From contig NZ_LMUI01000029.1 in assembly GCF_009765995.1 (NCBI RefSeq), positions 139,931 to 179,541 of the forward strand: a stretch of DNA of 39,611 nt, written 5' to 3'. The notes below the pieces were generated by a model. The model made no database searches and was not told the DNA's origin. It saw only the letters and a list, made by a program, of their open reading frames with translations. The number at the start of each line of letters is the position of its first letter. Within the stretch, counting starts at the first letter, position 1. Of the stretch, positions 30,967 to 39,516 are shown in pieces. The stretch is from Methylocapsa sp. S129. GTDB taxonomy: Bacteria > Pseudomonadota > Alphaproteobacteria > Rhizobiales > Beijerinckiaceae. A program made the position numbers and the translations under genes.

Positions 30967-31932
30967 TCAAAGTCTTCGTCTCATTGAATACCGCCCGCTT
31001 TTCAGCGCATCCGCATACATTGCTGCGAAGATCACGGCGCCGCCGATAAGCCTATATGAATAGGGATCGGCGCCGAGATTGGTGAGCCCGTCGCGGATCA
31101 TCTCAAAGATGAAGGCGCCGGGAATGATGCTGAAGAGAATCGCGCCGCGGCCGCCAAGCAGGCTGATCCCGCCGACGACCACGACGGCAAGCGCTGTGAA
31201 CTCCAGTCCGCTCCCAAGGAATGGGCTGACGGCTCCGTTCTGGATTGTGGTGAGGATTCCGCCGACGGACGCGAGCGCGCCGGCGAGAACGAAGCTGAAA
31301 AAGCCGATGCGGTCGACGGGGAGTCCGACCTTCCGTGCGACCGCTATATCGTTGCCCATCGCCATGATCTGGCGTCCGAATGCGGTTTTGGTCTGTAGCA
31401 GATGCACGAGAACGAGAACGACGAGCATCACGAAGATGTCGAGGGGGATCGGCCCCAGCCTGGTATTGCCGAGGAAGCGGATCGGCGGCGGCAGTTGCAC
31501 CAGCAACGCGTCCGTAAGGGCGAGCGCCATTCCCCTATAAGCAATCATCGTGCTCAGCGTCGCAATCAGGGAGTTAACCTTGAGCACAACAACGATGAAT
31601 CCGTTGACCGCGCCGAGCAATGCGCCGCAGCAAACGACGATGATCGCCGCGAGCACCGGATTGAGTTCGCCCTGGTTCATCAATAGGGCGCCGATCGCGC
31701 AGGACAGAAAGGCAGTCGATCCGACGGAAATATCAAGCCGGCCCGACATCACCACCAGCGCCAATCCGGAAGCTGTGATCGCAAGCGGATCCATCGCGCT
31801 GAAAATATTGAGGATATTGTCGAGCTGAAAAAAATGCTGCGTGGCCAACGAGAAGAATATGAAAATGATCGCGAACACGACGAAGAAGCCGTGTTGAAGC
31901 GGAAAATCGGAGGTTTTTCCTCTGGCGGTCAC
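30967..31932 (-). CDS. Sugar ABC transporter permease (RbsC-like), second
   Basis: A 321-residue membrane protein of the ribose-type permease family, with about nine to ten helices. The family signature is the region LALVVMSGRLDISVGSTAFL near residue 55 and ALAVVVVGGISLLGGRGAIL near residue 245. It overlaps the ATPase gene by four bases (ATGA), showing coupling. Together with the permease at 33443-34411 it forms a heterodimeric channel, since ribose-type systems often have two permeases. Confidence 0.9.
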   Translation of the reverse strand: MTARGKTSDFPLQHGFFVVFAIIFIFFSLATQHFFQLDNILNIFSAMDPLAITASGLALVVMSGRLDISVGSTAFLSCAIGALLMNQGELNPVLAAIIVVCCGALLGAVNGFIVVVLKVNSLIATLSTMIAYRGMALALTDALLVQLPPPIRFLGNTRLGPIPLDIFVMLVVLVLVHLLQTKTAFGRQIMAMGNDIAVARKVGLPVDRIGFFSFVLAGALASVGGILTTIQNGAVSPFLGSGLEFTALAVVVVGGISLLGGRGAILFSIIPGAFIFEMIRDGLTNLGADPYSYRLIGGAVIFAAMYADALKSGRYSMRRRL

Positions 31933-33446
31933 GAGGCGACCTCAAGGTCATTGTCGATCATCGCGATCGATCCCATCAGCGCGCTCGCGCCGGCGGAGCC
32001 CGGCAGTTCGTCGATCAGTCGGCCGCGACTGATGATGAGATAACGGTCACAGACCCGCATCAACTCCTGAAGCTCGGACGAGACCAATAGGACGCTGCAT
32101 CCCTGCTCCGCCAGTTCGACGACAAGTCGCATGATTTCGGTCTTGGCGCTGATGTCGAGGCCGCGGGTCGGCTCGTCCAGAAGGAACAGGCGTGGGCTGG
32201 TCGCGAGCCACTTCCCGAACACGACCTTTTGCTGATTGCCGCCACTCAGGGTGGCGACGATCTGCTCCCGGCCGGAGGCCTTGATCTTCAGGCGGTCGAT
32301 CATAGCGTCTGCCAGCGCATTCTGGCGGCCGCGATCGATAAGGCGCCATTTGTTGAGTAGCGACTTCAGGTTGGGAAGGGCAATATTGTCGGAAATAGAG
32401 AGCGGCAGATGGACGCCCTCCCCGCGCCGGTCCTCCGTGATCATGCCGACATGGGCGTGCAGCCGTTCGGGCGCGATGGGCGCGAGAGTGCGGCCGTCGC
32501 GCCATGAGATTGTCCCGCCGTCGATGGGATCGAGACCCACCAGGGCGCGCAACAGCTCGGTCCGTCCCGAACCGAGCAGTCCCCAAAGGCCAACGATCTC
32601 GCCGCTGCGGATTTCGAAATCCACATCCCGCAACACGCCGTCGCGCCGCAATCCCGTCACGGCGATCAGAGGCTCGCCCACAGCTTCGATTGGCGCACGG
32701 ATGCGCCCTTCGTTTTCGGCTACGCCCAGCATCAGATGAACGACCTTGGCCGGATCGACCTCGGATATCGGCGACGACCATACTGTCTCGCCGTTGCGCA
32801 TGACGGTGACGCGCTCACAGATCGAGAAAATCTCGTCAAGGAAATGGGTGATGTAGATGATGACGACACCGTCGGTCTTCAGTCCCCGGATGACGTTGAA
32901 AAGCCGCTGTCGCTCCGGGCCGGTCAGGGATGAAGTAGGCTCGTCGAAAATGATGACCTTTGCCTTGTGCCGCAGCGCCCGCGCGATTTCGATCAATTGC
33001 TGATCGCCGATGCTGAGCTGTTCGACGCGCGTCTCCGGAGGGATCGAACAACCGAGACGAGCGAGCAAGGCCTCGGACTGGCGCGCCATTTCCCTCGTAC
33101 GGATGAACGGTCCCGACGATGGCAAGCTGTCGATAAAGATGTTCTCCGCTACCGTCAGTGTGGGAAGCATCGTCAATTCCTGGTGGACGAAGGCGACGCC
33201 TTGTTGCGCAGCTTGCCGAGGCGAACGGATGACAGTTTCGGCGCCGTCGAGAACGATGCGGCCTCTGTCGCTGGCGACGACGCCGCCGAGTATGTTCATC
33301 AGGGTCGATTTGCCGGCGCCGTTGGCGCCCATGACGGCCGTCGCCTCGCCGCCGCGCGCCTCCAGGCTCGCTCCCCGGAGCGCCGCGATCCCGGCGAAGG
33401 CTTTCGAAATCCCCTCCATGCGTAGCGACGTTTGCTGCGCGTTCAT
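31929..33446 (-). CDS. Sugar ABC transporter ATP-binding protein with two ABC domains (RbsA/MglA-like)
   Basis: A 505-residue ATPase with two fused nucleotide-binding domains. Domain 1 has Walker A GANGAGKST (about residue 40), signature LSIGDQQLIEIARAL and Walker B IIFDEPTSSL. Domain 2 has a degenerate P-loop GLLGSGRTE (about residue 290), signature LSGGNQQKVVFGKW and FLLDEPTRGLD. The weak second P-loop is typical of this family. It energises the importer. The start overlaps the stop of the upstream permease (ATGA, 33443-33446). Confidence 0.92.
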   Translation of the reverse strand: MNAQQTSLRMEGISKAFAGIAALRGASLEARGGEATAVMGANGAGKSTLMNILGGVVASDRGRIVLDGAETVIRSPRQAAQQGVAFVHQELTMLPTLTVAENIFIDSLPSSGPFIRTREMARQSEALLARLGCSIPPETRVEQLSIGDQQLIEIARALRHKAKVIIFDEPTSSLTGPERQRLFNVIRGLKTDGVVIIYITHFLDEIFSICERVTVMRNGETVWSSPISEVDPAKVVHLMLGVAENEGRIRAPIEAVGEPLIAVTGLRRDGVLRDVDFEIRSGEIVGLWGLLGSGRTELLRALVGLDPIDGGTISWRDGRTLAPIAPERLHAHVGMITEDRRGEGVHLPLSISDNIALPNLKSLLNKWRLIDRGRQNALADAMIDRLKIKASGREQIVATLSGGNQQKVVFGKWLATSPRLFLLDEPTRGLDISAKTEIMRLVVELAEQGCSVLLVSSELQELMRVCDRYLIISRGRLIDELPGSAGASALMGSIAMIDNDLEVAS

Positions 33447-34411
33447 CGCTTGGTCTCTTTGCGGCCGTCGATGGCGACGAATGCGATAATGACCGCGCCT
33501 TTGACGATAAGGCTTAGATAGTAGGACACGCCGATGAGGTTCATCGCGTTCGATAGAATAGTGATCAACAACGCGCCAAACAGCGCGCCGGGGACCCGGC
33601 CGGAACCGCCATAGATGCTTACGCCGCCGACGACGCAGGCCGACACAATGTCGAGCACCACCCCGTCGTTGCCCATATTGGCGGAGGCTGAGCCGAGGCG
33701 CGCGGTGAGCAGAATGGCCGTCAGTCCAGCCATCAGACCTGAAAACACGTAGCTGGCGAGAATGACGCGCCCGATCGGAATTCGGGCGACCCGCGCCGCC
33801 CGATCATTGATCCCCACCGCATAGGCCCAGCGGCCGGCGACGGATGAACGCATCAGCATCGCGACCAACCCGGCAAGAACAGCCACGACGAGCACGGTAA
33901 CGGGAACGCCGAGAAGCGGTCTCGCGTCGAAGAAATCGATGAACGTATCGGGTAATTGCGAGATACTGAGCGAATTCGTCACCCAGACTGATGCGCCGGA
34001 CACCACGGTCATCGTCGCCAGCGTGACGACAAAAGGAATCATTTTGAGGCGCGCGACGGCGAAGCCGTTGACCAGACCAATCAGCAAGCCGGCCGCGATC
34101 ATGATGAGGGCCCCAACCGCCCAATCGCCCGTCGCCTTCATGTAAAGCGCGCCTAGCACAGCGCCCATCGCCGTGTTGGCCGGCAGCGACAGATCGATGC
34201 CGCCAACGATCATCACGACGGTCATGCCGATCGCCAGAAGGCCCAACAAAGACACTTGAAGCAGCACATTGATGATGTTGTGATAGCGAAAGAAATTGGG
34301 CGCATAGACGCCGATCGCGACCAATGTGGCGATCATCAGCACGGCGGACACAACGCGCTGTCGCGAGGGCCATGCGAACAGAGGCGCCGGCGCAATCTGC
34401 GTCACGGCCAT
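33443..34411 (-). CDS. Sugar ABC transporter permease (RbsC-like), first
   Basis: A 322-residue ribose-type permease, first gene of the importer operon. The characteristic stretch GMTVVMIVGGIDLSLPANTA lies at about residue 65, followed by IGLVNGFAVARLKMIPFVVT and the C-terminal CVVGGVSIYGGSGRVPGALF. Its promoter region (34412-34553) contains a LacI-type operator at 34498-34510, so expression is probably switched by the adjacent LacI regulator. Confidence 0.9.
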   Translation of the reverse strand: MAVTQIAPAPLFAWPSRQRVVSAVLMIATLVAIGVYAPNFFRYHNIINVLLQVSLLGLLAIGMTVVMIVGGIDLSLPANTAMGAVLGALYMKATGDWAVGALIMIAAGLLIGLVNGFAVARLKMIPFVVTLATMTVVSGASVWVTNSLSISQLPDTFIDFFDARPLLGVPVTVLVVAVLAGLVAMLMRSSVAGRWAYAVGINDRAARVARIPIGRVILASYVFSGLMAGLTAILLTARLGSASANMGNDGVVLDIVSACVVGGVSIYGGSGRVPGALFGALLITILSNAMNLIGVSYYLSLIVKGAVIIAFVAIDGRKETKR

Positions 34412-34497
34412 ATGCCTGCTCCCGGCCGAGCATTTCTGTGCTCGTTCATCTTGACTAGTCTCCTCCTCCCGCGCCTACCGCTGTAGCGAAGGCCATT

Positions 34498-34510
34498 ATG
34501 AAACGTTATA
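34498..34510. promoter_or_regulatory. LacI-family operator before the importer operon
   Basis: ATGAAACGTTATA, with core AACGTT, is identical to the word at 36394-36406 in front of lacI. It lies 87 bases before the first permease start and 44 bases after the end of the SDR gene. The AACGTT centre fits the TGAAACG half sites of LacI/PurR-type regulators. Confidence 0.7.
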
Positions 34511-34553
34511 TGGCGGAGCATACATCTTCGAATGCTCCGCGTATCGACCGGCG

Positions 34554-35345
34554 TCAGTCCGGCAGCACGACGCCGAGGCGCGCCATCAGGCCGCCGTCGA
34601 CTTTAAATTCGGCGCCGGTACAGAAGCTCGCCCGGTCGCTCGCGAGAAACGCGACGACCTCCGCCACCTCTTCGGGGCGCCCGACCCGACCAAGAGGCTG
34701 CGCCTTGCCCCATTCCCTGATAATCTCGTCTTCGCGTCCAGGGGCGGTTTCCGCGGCCGAGAACCGCGTCATCGGCGCATCGATGCAGCCGGGGCAGACA
34801 GCGTTCGCGCGAATGCTGGCAAAACCGAAGTCGACGGCGATCGACCGGGTCAGAGCGAGCATGCCGCCTTTGGACGTGGCGTAGGCGGCGACGCGCGCTT
34901 GATTGGCAAGCGCCTGCACCGAGCTCACGTTCACGATCGACCCGCGGGCCGCCTTCACCATATGCGGCAGCGCGTGATGACAAGCGAGATAGGTCCCGCG
35001 GAGATTGACGCCCATTACATAGTCCCACTCTGCGGGTTCCATTGAGGCGACCGTTCCGTAAGGTTGTACCGCCGCGTTGTTGATCAGCACGTCGATCGAG
35101 CCCAGAATCTCCATCGATCGCCTGATGGCGTCGGCGACCTCCGCCTTGACGCTGATATTAGCGACGATCGCCGCGGCGTTGAGCTTTTCCGTCCGCAAGG
35201 TCTCCTCGGCATGTTGAAGCAATTCCCGATCATGGCCTATCAGGATCACCTATCCGCCGCGCTGGGCGATCAGCCGCGCGCAAGCCAATCCGATGCCGCG
35301 GCCGCCACCGGTGATAACTGCGCTTTTACCCACGAACTCGCTCAT
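34554..35345 (-). pseudogene. Short-chain dehydrogenase/reductase with an in-frame TAG
   Basis: Start ATG 35345 overlaps the lacI stop (ATGA). The frame reads MSEFVGKSAVITGGGRGIGL (TGxxxGIG cofactor box) to IAQRGG, then TAG (35250-35252), then [20 protein letters not shown] without any shift. Later motifs are intact: VLINNAAV (NNAG), Ser of NVSSVQAL, and the catalytic YATSKGGM (YxxxK). The family enzyme is a 260-residue cytoplasmic sugar or polyol dehydrogenase using NAD(P). The TAG removes the cofactor part from the catalytic part; a restart at the GTG right after it would give a protein without the cofactor box. Only one base change is needed to repair it (for example Gln CAG), so it is a very recent loss or a suppressed codon. 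Confidence 0.82.
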
Positions 35346-36370
35346 ATCGCCCCCAGTTTTTTGCCGGACTCCGCGCGCGCCGCGGTGGACCGGCGGATTA
35401 TGAGCTGGCCGGCCGCGCGAATATGCGGGTTTGCGATCGGTCGCCCGCTGATTTGATGAGACATGAGGCGCCAGGCCTCCACGGCAATCTGATCCACCGG
35501 CTGGTGGATTGCGCTCACCGCCGGCTGAAGCAGCTTTAGCCATTCGAAATCGTCAAAGGCCAGAAGGGACATCTCATGGGGGACCTCGACGCGGCAGTTC
35601 TGCAGCGCCCCGACGGCCCCGAGAGTCACTAGGTTGTTGGAGGTGAACAGCGCGGTCGGCCGCTCGCCTTCACGAAACAGACCTTCGAGCGAAATGCGAG
35701 CTTCCTCAACGGTCATTCCGACGATTCTGACATCGGCGTTGCCTTTGGCCTCACTCATGGCTCGCTCGAATCCGGCGATACGCTCGTGCGTATTCCAGAG
35801 CCGCGGCGTGTTCACGGCGAGGGCGATATGTCGGTGGCCAAGCGATAGAAGATATCTCGCGCCTTGATAGGCCGCGTCGAAATTGTCGGTGGCGACGCTT
35901 GGGTACGGGTCCTCGGCCGCAATGCGATCGACGATCACACACGGCATGTCGGAGCCAATTGCCGAGGCGAGCATGTCCGAGCCATCCAGAGAAGGGATGA
36001 CAATCATGCCGTCGACTTGTCTTTCCTTGATTACGTCGATACGTTCGCGCGCCCGCTGCGGCTCCTCTCCCGTCGTCACGATCATGACGGTGTATCCGCC
36101 GGCCGACGCGAGATTTTCCAACTTCTCGACAAGCGTTGCGTAGAACGTGTTCAGAATGTCGGGAACGATGATGCCGATCGTATGGCTCTGTCGGCTTCGC
36201 AGGCTCGCGGCGATCCGATTGCGCTGATAGTTCAAACGTCCACAGGCCGCGAGAACGCGCTCGCGCAGCTCTTTGGCGACGGTGGAATCGCCCCTCAAAA
36301 CTTTGGACACGGTGCCGAGCGAGACTGAGGCCTCGGTCGCAACGTCGTTCATCGTCGGCTTGGCGCGCAT
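35342..36370 (-). CDS. LacI-family transcriptional regulator
   Basis: A 342-residue regulator. The N-terminal helix-turn-helix is NDVATEASVSLGTVSKVLRG (about residues 6-26) and the hinge NRIAASLRSRQSHTIGIIVP follows. The ligand domain is a periplasmic-binding-like fold (NLASAGGYTVMIVTTGEEPQ and later FTSNNLVTLGAVGAL). Start ATG 36370 is used; GTG codons at 36376 and 36379 are alternatives. The same operator word is found in front of this gene and of the sugar importer, so it probably controls itself, the coupled SDR gene and the importer in response to the imported sugar. Confidence 0.9.
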   Translation of the reverse strand: MRAKPTMNDVATEASVSLGTVSKVLRGDSTVAKELRERVLAACGRLNYQRNRIAASLRSRQSHTIGIIVPDILNTFYATLVEKLENLASAGGYTVMIVTTGEEPQRARERIDVIKERQVDGMIVIPSLDGSDMLASAIGSDMPCVIVDRIAAEDPYPSVATDNFDAAYQGARYLLSLGHRHIALAVNTPRLWNTHERIAGFERAMSEAKGNADVRIVGMTVEEARISLEGLFREGERPTALFTSNNLVTLGAVGALQNCRVEVPHEMSLLAFDDFEWLKLLQPAVSAIHQPVDQIAVEAWRLMSHQISGRPIANPHIRAAGQLIIRRSTAARAESGKKLGAI

Positions 36371-36393
36371 CCCCACCACGTTTGCTGTTTATG

Positions 36394-36406
36394 ATGAAAC
36401 GTTATA
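36394..36406. promoter_or_regulatory. LacI-family operator before lacI
   Basis: ATGAAACGTTATA, identical to the word at 34498-34510. It is 24 bases upstream of the lacI start, a position suited to autorepression. Confidence 0.7.
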
Positions 36407-36456
36407 CAGACACATTACCGCGCCGTCGTTCGGAGTCAATATCCTCTTTGCTGCGA

Positions 36457-37266
36457 GGGCGATATCACGTTAACTCGATGGGGCGGCTTCGGATGATATT
36501 GACTGGCGTATGGTCCTTCGTCCCGTCAGCTACAAACGCCACCGATTTCCCCCTGAGATCATCGCACGTGCCGTCTGGCTGTATTTTCGATTTCTCTTGA
36601 GTCTGCGTCTGGTCGAAGAAATGCTGGTTGAGCGCGGCATTGTCGTATCCTACGAAACCATTCGACGCTGGGCGATCAAATTCGGCGCCGACTACGTCCG
36701 TCGCATGAAGCGTAAAGCGCCCAGCCGCCATGATATCTGGCATCTCGACGAGGTTGTGGTCTCCATCAATGGCGAGAGACGCTATCTTTGGCGCGCTGTC
36801 GATCAGGAGGGATATGTCCTCGACGAAATCGTGCAAATCCACCGGAACGCAAAGGCCGCGCGGCGATTGCTGACGCGGCTCTTGCGGAAGCAAGGACGTC
36901 CGCCGAAGCGGATCATAACCGACAAACTCGGCTCCTACGCCGCCGCCAAGCGTATGGTCATGCCGAAGGTCGAACACCGCTCCCACAAAGGGGTTGAACA
37001 ATCGGGCGGAGAATTTTCACGTGCCAGTCAGAAAACGGGAGCGGATGATGCGGGGCTTTCGATCCTGGCCTGGGTTACAGCGGTTCGTCTCGACCCTCTC
37101 CGCCGTCCGCAATCATTTCGTTTCGCCCCGTTCCCATCGCTCCGCCCTATCTACCCACCTTCATCGTCTGAGTGCGATGGCGGAGTGGAAATCCGTCACT
37201 CTCGCTGCCTGAAAATCGATCGCGACCGAACCGTTGCATCCATCGCAAGTTAGCGCGACATCGCCC
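36457..37266 (+). mobile_element. IS6-family insertion sequence, copy 1 (810 bases)
   Basis: The ends are imperfect inverted repeats. The left end begins GGGCGATATCACGTTAACT and the right end, reverse-complemented, begins GGGCGATGTCGCGCTAACTT. An 810-base length and a single transposase fit IS6. No 8-base target duplication is seen (TGCTGCGA on the left, GCCGAGCT on the right), so the flanks were rearranged or the copy arose by cointegrate formation. The end sequence recurs inverted at 39517-39611, where a second copy begins. Confidence 0.82.
36510..37212 (+). pseudogene. IS6-family transposase, frameshifted
   Basis: MVLRPVSYKRHRFPPEIIAR opens the IS6 transposase, and the first DDE residues are in WHLDEVVVSI and IITDKLGSY. 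At GGGG (36990-36993) the frame shifts: an extra G puts the rest out of frame. In the next frame the protein continues LNNRAENFHVPVRKRERMMR, with the catalytic Glu in NRAENF, and ends AEWKSVTLAA at 37212. Without the extra base it would be 233 residues, the usual IS6 length. It is therefore inactive unless frameshifting occurs at the G run; IS6 elements are not known to use this. Confidence 0.85.
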
Positions 37267-37643
37267 GCCGAGCTGCTCGCGCTCTGGCTCGCCGACGCTC
37301 TCCTCGCCACCCGCCTGCGCTGGACTCTCGCCGTTCCGCTGCTCGCCGTTCCGATCCTGCATCCCAGCTTGAAGATCGGGACCGAGGGCCGGCGACCGCG
37401 TCCGGGCGAGGCCGACTGGCCGCGGCTGTGCTGCCTCGCCTACGCCCGCGCCGCGGCGGCGGCCTGCGATCTCGGCGCCGATTTCGCCCGCCGCGCCGAG
37501 AAGCTGAACAGCGTCGCGCCAAACTGCGCGCCAAGGGCGCCGGCGCCGTGATTGTCGCTCTGCTCGACGATGACGCGCTGACCGCCGCCGGCGACGCGGG
37601 CGGCGTGAGCGAGCGCGCCCTTCGACGGCTGTTCGACATTTGA
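37267..37643 (+). pseudogene. DUF1403-family gene remnant
   Basis: Directly at the IS6 end the frame reads AELLALWLADALLATRLRWT and HPSLKIGTEGRRPRPGEADW, then CCLAYARAAAAACDLGADFA, to RRAEKLNSVAP. Near 37519 one base is missing and the text continues in the next frame as KLRAKGAGAVIVALLDDDAL and SERALRRLFD before a stop at 37643. This is the C-terminal part of a DUF1403 protein, common on alphaproteobacterial plasmids and of unknown function. The N-terminal half is lost at the IS6 junction and the last residues are also altered. Confidence 0.72.
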
Positions 37644-37753
37644 CTCGCCCACCTCTCGTGCAAATAGTGGCGAAAAGCGATGACGGGCCTCCCTTCGCCC
37701 GCCGACCGCGACGTGAGCGAGGTCAGGCATTAGAGAGGGGGGTGATTGTGACG

Positions 37754-37775
37754 GCCGCCGGTTCACGCCGGCGGC
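37754..37775 (+). terminator. Terminator-like hairpin
   Basis: GCCGCCGG at 37754-37761 pairs with CCGGCGGC at 37768-37775 across a 6-base loop, followed by TGTTTCGT. The gap 37644-37934 holds nothing else I can support. Confidence 0.5.
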
Positions 37776-37934
37776 TGTTTCGTCGCTGCCCGCTTGCCGA
37801 CGACAAGCATTCCCCGTTGCGCGACGAGGCGCGCCGAAGGGCAACTCGACCTCCAAAGCTCAGGGCTGGCTAGAAATTGCGGCGACTATGTCCAAACTCT
37901 TCGGCACCGCGCCCCGCGATCGAACGAGCGCCCA

Positions 37935-38279
37935 TCAAATGGCCGGATGGACTCTCTTGCCGCTGCTGGTTTTCCCCCACACCATGATTTTTTGGTCAGG
38001 GAATTGCGTCTTCGCTTTCGCGAATGCGGTGCGAGCTACGCGCTCGTCGACGTTGATCGCCAGCACTTCTCCGGGCAATCCCATGCCATCCAGAGTTTCG
38101 ATTTGAAAACTTACAATCGCCTCGGTGGTGAGAGGGGAGATGAGCCTGCCGCGACAGCCTCGGAGGGCGGTCAAGGTAATATTAACGGATTTTGGCGTCA
38201 GCCTCCCGCCCCCGCCTCCGCGTGACAACGCCGTGAGCTTCTCCTCAAGCTTGCGAACGTCTTCCTCTACCCAACGCAT
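37935..38279 (-). CDS. Protein of unknown function (114 residues)
   Basis: Starts MRWVEEDVRKLEEKLTALSR (ATG 38279) after a GGGGAGGGG purine box. The first 20 residues are a charged coiled-coil-like helix. A glycine run (RGGGGGR) follows, then a mixed part, SVNITLTALRGCRGRLISPL and QIETLDGMGLPGEVLAINVD, ending in SSGKRVHPAI. No domain recognised and no membrane segment. The longer frame to 38438 is rejected because it lacks a ribosome site. Confidence 0.5.
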   Translation of the reverse strand: MRWVEEDVRKLEEKLTALSRGGGGGRLTPKSVNITLTALRGCRGRLISPLTTEAIVSFQIETLDGMGLPGEVLAINVDERVARTAFAKAKTQFPDQKIMVWGKTSSGKRVHPAI

Positions 38280-38528
38280 CTCCCCTCCCCAAGCGATCGC
38301 AGACGACAGCGTTATCCGGGAATCCTTCCTGCCGGCCGCCAAAGCGGCCAGGGTAGGCGCGGGAGATTGGCTCACGGTGCGTCCGGGTACCCCGTCAGCA
38401 TGCGTTCTGCTTCGCGGAGCTTCATTGACATAAATCAACTCGACATCGGACCTTATGGCGCATGATCACAAAATCGGCGCGGAAGGCCCAAGCGCCGCCG
38501 GCAAGCTCGTGAAGCGATCGTGGCGCTC
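38280..38528. other. Gap without a recognisable gene
   Basis: Short frames exist on both strands but none has a ribosome site and a protein-like composition together. Confidence 0.35.
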
Positions 38529-38738
38529 TCAGGTCAGAGAGCGTGATGGCGCCTTGGCGGGGCGTTCGGCCGCATATTGCCAGAACGGCCTCACCTGATG
38601 GCGATCGGGAAGCACCAGCATGGCCGCGCGCACCTGGCCAAGAGTCGCGATCGTGCGGCCGTCCTTAAGTTTGATCAGGGTCGCGAGCTTGCGGGACCAA
38701 GGCGTGACCGCGTCTGCCGCATCGGGCGCTAAATCAAT
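38529..38738 (-). pseudogene. Remnant homologous to the neighbouring 125-residue protein
   Basis: The frame reads PWSRKLATLIKLKDGRTIAT, LGQVRAAMLVLPDRHQVRPF and WQYAAERPAKAP, stop at 38529. It aligns with the gene just upstream: IVLNDGREIVTLNDARTVIR there against IKLKDGRTIATLGQVRAAML here. No normal start codon is available in frame before the homologous part, so it is either a remnant of a tandem copy or read through a shift from the upstream gene, whose stop overlaps its beginning. Confidence 0.5.
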
Positions 38739-39106
38739 CCCTCGGCCTTAAGGGCGCGCCGCAAATTCGCGACGGTTTCACCTATGGGACCATCGGACGT
38801 GGCGGCTTCCAGCAAGAGGCCGCCTGTGTAGAGCCATACGTCATTGTTCTGGGTCTGCGCCGGCAGAGATCGGATTACCGTCCGCGCGTCATTGAGGGTC
38901 ACAATTTCGCGGCCGTCGTTGAGGACGATCGGGACGGTGAGGTGACGGGCCCAGGGCATGCGGCAGCGTAGCAGATATGCGGCCTTGCGCAGCCAGAGTT
39001 CTTTTGATTGGCGCTGTGGCGGCGGTTTTCGTCTCACCACGTCGGGCGCTCTGCCGCTTCGTCTCCGGCGCGTCGAAATGATGGGAGCGTTGTTCGGCTT
39101 GGGCAT
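38729..39106 (-). CDS. Small basic protein of unknown function (125 residues)
   Basis: ATG 39106 (MPKPNNAPIISTRRRRSG) follows AAGGAG by six bases. The first 45 residues are very basic (RRRRSGRAPDVVRRKPPPQR). The compact C-terminal part contains VPIVLNDGREIVTLNDARTV and is repeated in the remnant downstream. I have seen similar small tails with DGRxIxTLxxAR in Rhizobiales proteins of unknown function. It ends at 38729 where the remnant begins. Confidence 0.55.
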   Translation of the reverse strand: MPKPNNAPIISTRRRRSGRAPDVVRRKPPPQRQSKELWLRKAAYLLRCRMPWARHLTVPIVLNDGREIVTLNDARTVIRSLPAQTQNNDVWLYTGGLLLEAATSDGPIGETVANLRRALKAEGLI

Positions 39107-39135
39107 GCGCGGCTCCTTGGCTCGCATGGTGCGGC

Positions 39136-39402
39136 TCAAGATCGACAGACGCGGCCCTTAGCCTGCGAATTGTGGGGGGCCGCCCGAGCGTCGCCGGAAT
39201 CGCTCCGCCAAATGCTCCACATGAGCAGCGATAGCCAAATGACGCTCGCGAACGCTCCAAGAATGGCAACCGACACGGTCAATCCAGTTGCGGCGCCGAC
39301 ATCAATCTTTCCGAACGCCCGCCCAGTGTTGAGGACGGACGTGGAGAGCGCGAAAATGAATACCGTATCGCGGGAACGGCGGTCGCGAAGGTTCAGTTTC
39401 AT
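39136..39402 (-). CDS. Small membrane protein of unknown function (88 residues)
   Basis: Starts MKLNLRDRRSRDTVFIFALS, with two hydrophobic helices: about residues 13-27 and TVSVAILGAFASVIWLSLLM (about 43-62), then a charged tail. ATG 39402 is chosen after GGAATC; the frame to 39459 has no site. The next gene follows on the same strand after 29 bases. Confidence 0.5.
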   Translation of the reverse strand: MKLNLRDRRSRDTVFIFALSTSVLNTGRAFGKIDVGAATGLTVSVAILGAFASVIWLSLLMWSIWRSDSGDARAAPHNSQAKGRVCRS

Positions 39403-39516
39403 GAGTCGATTCCGATGTTCTATGCCCAGTATCGCAAGGTTACGGTCTGGCGCGATCACGGTCCGTGTTCGAGTGGCCCGCGCTCAAAGGCGCCCCGGAC
39501 TGAAGGTGCGAGCGCA

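Noticed and set aside
38454-38598. A 48-codon plus-strand ORF starting MAHDHKIGAEG
   Set aside because: It overlaps the better supported minus-strand remnant, has no ribosome site and ends without a recognisable pattern.
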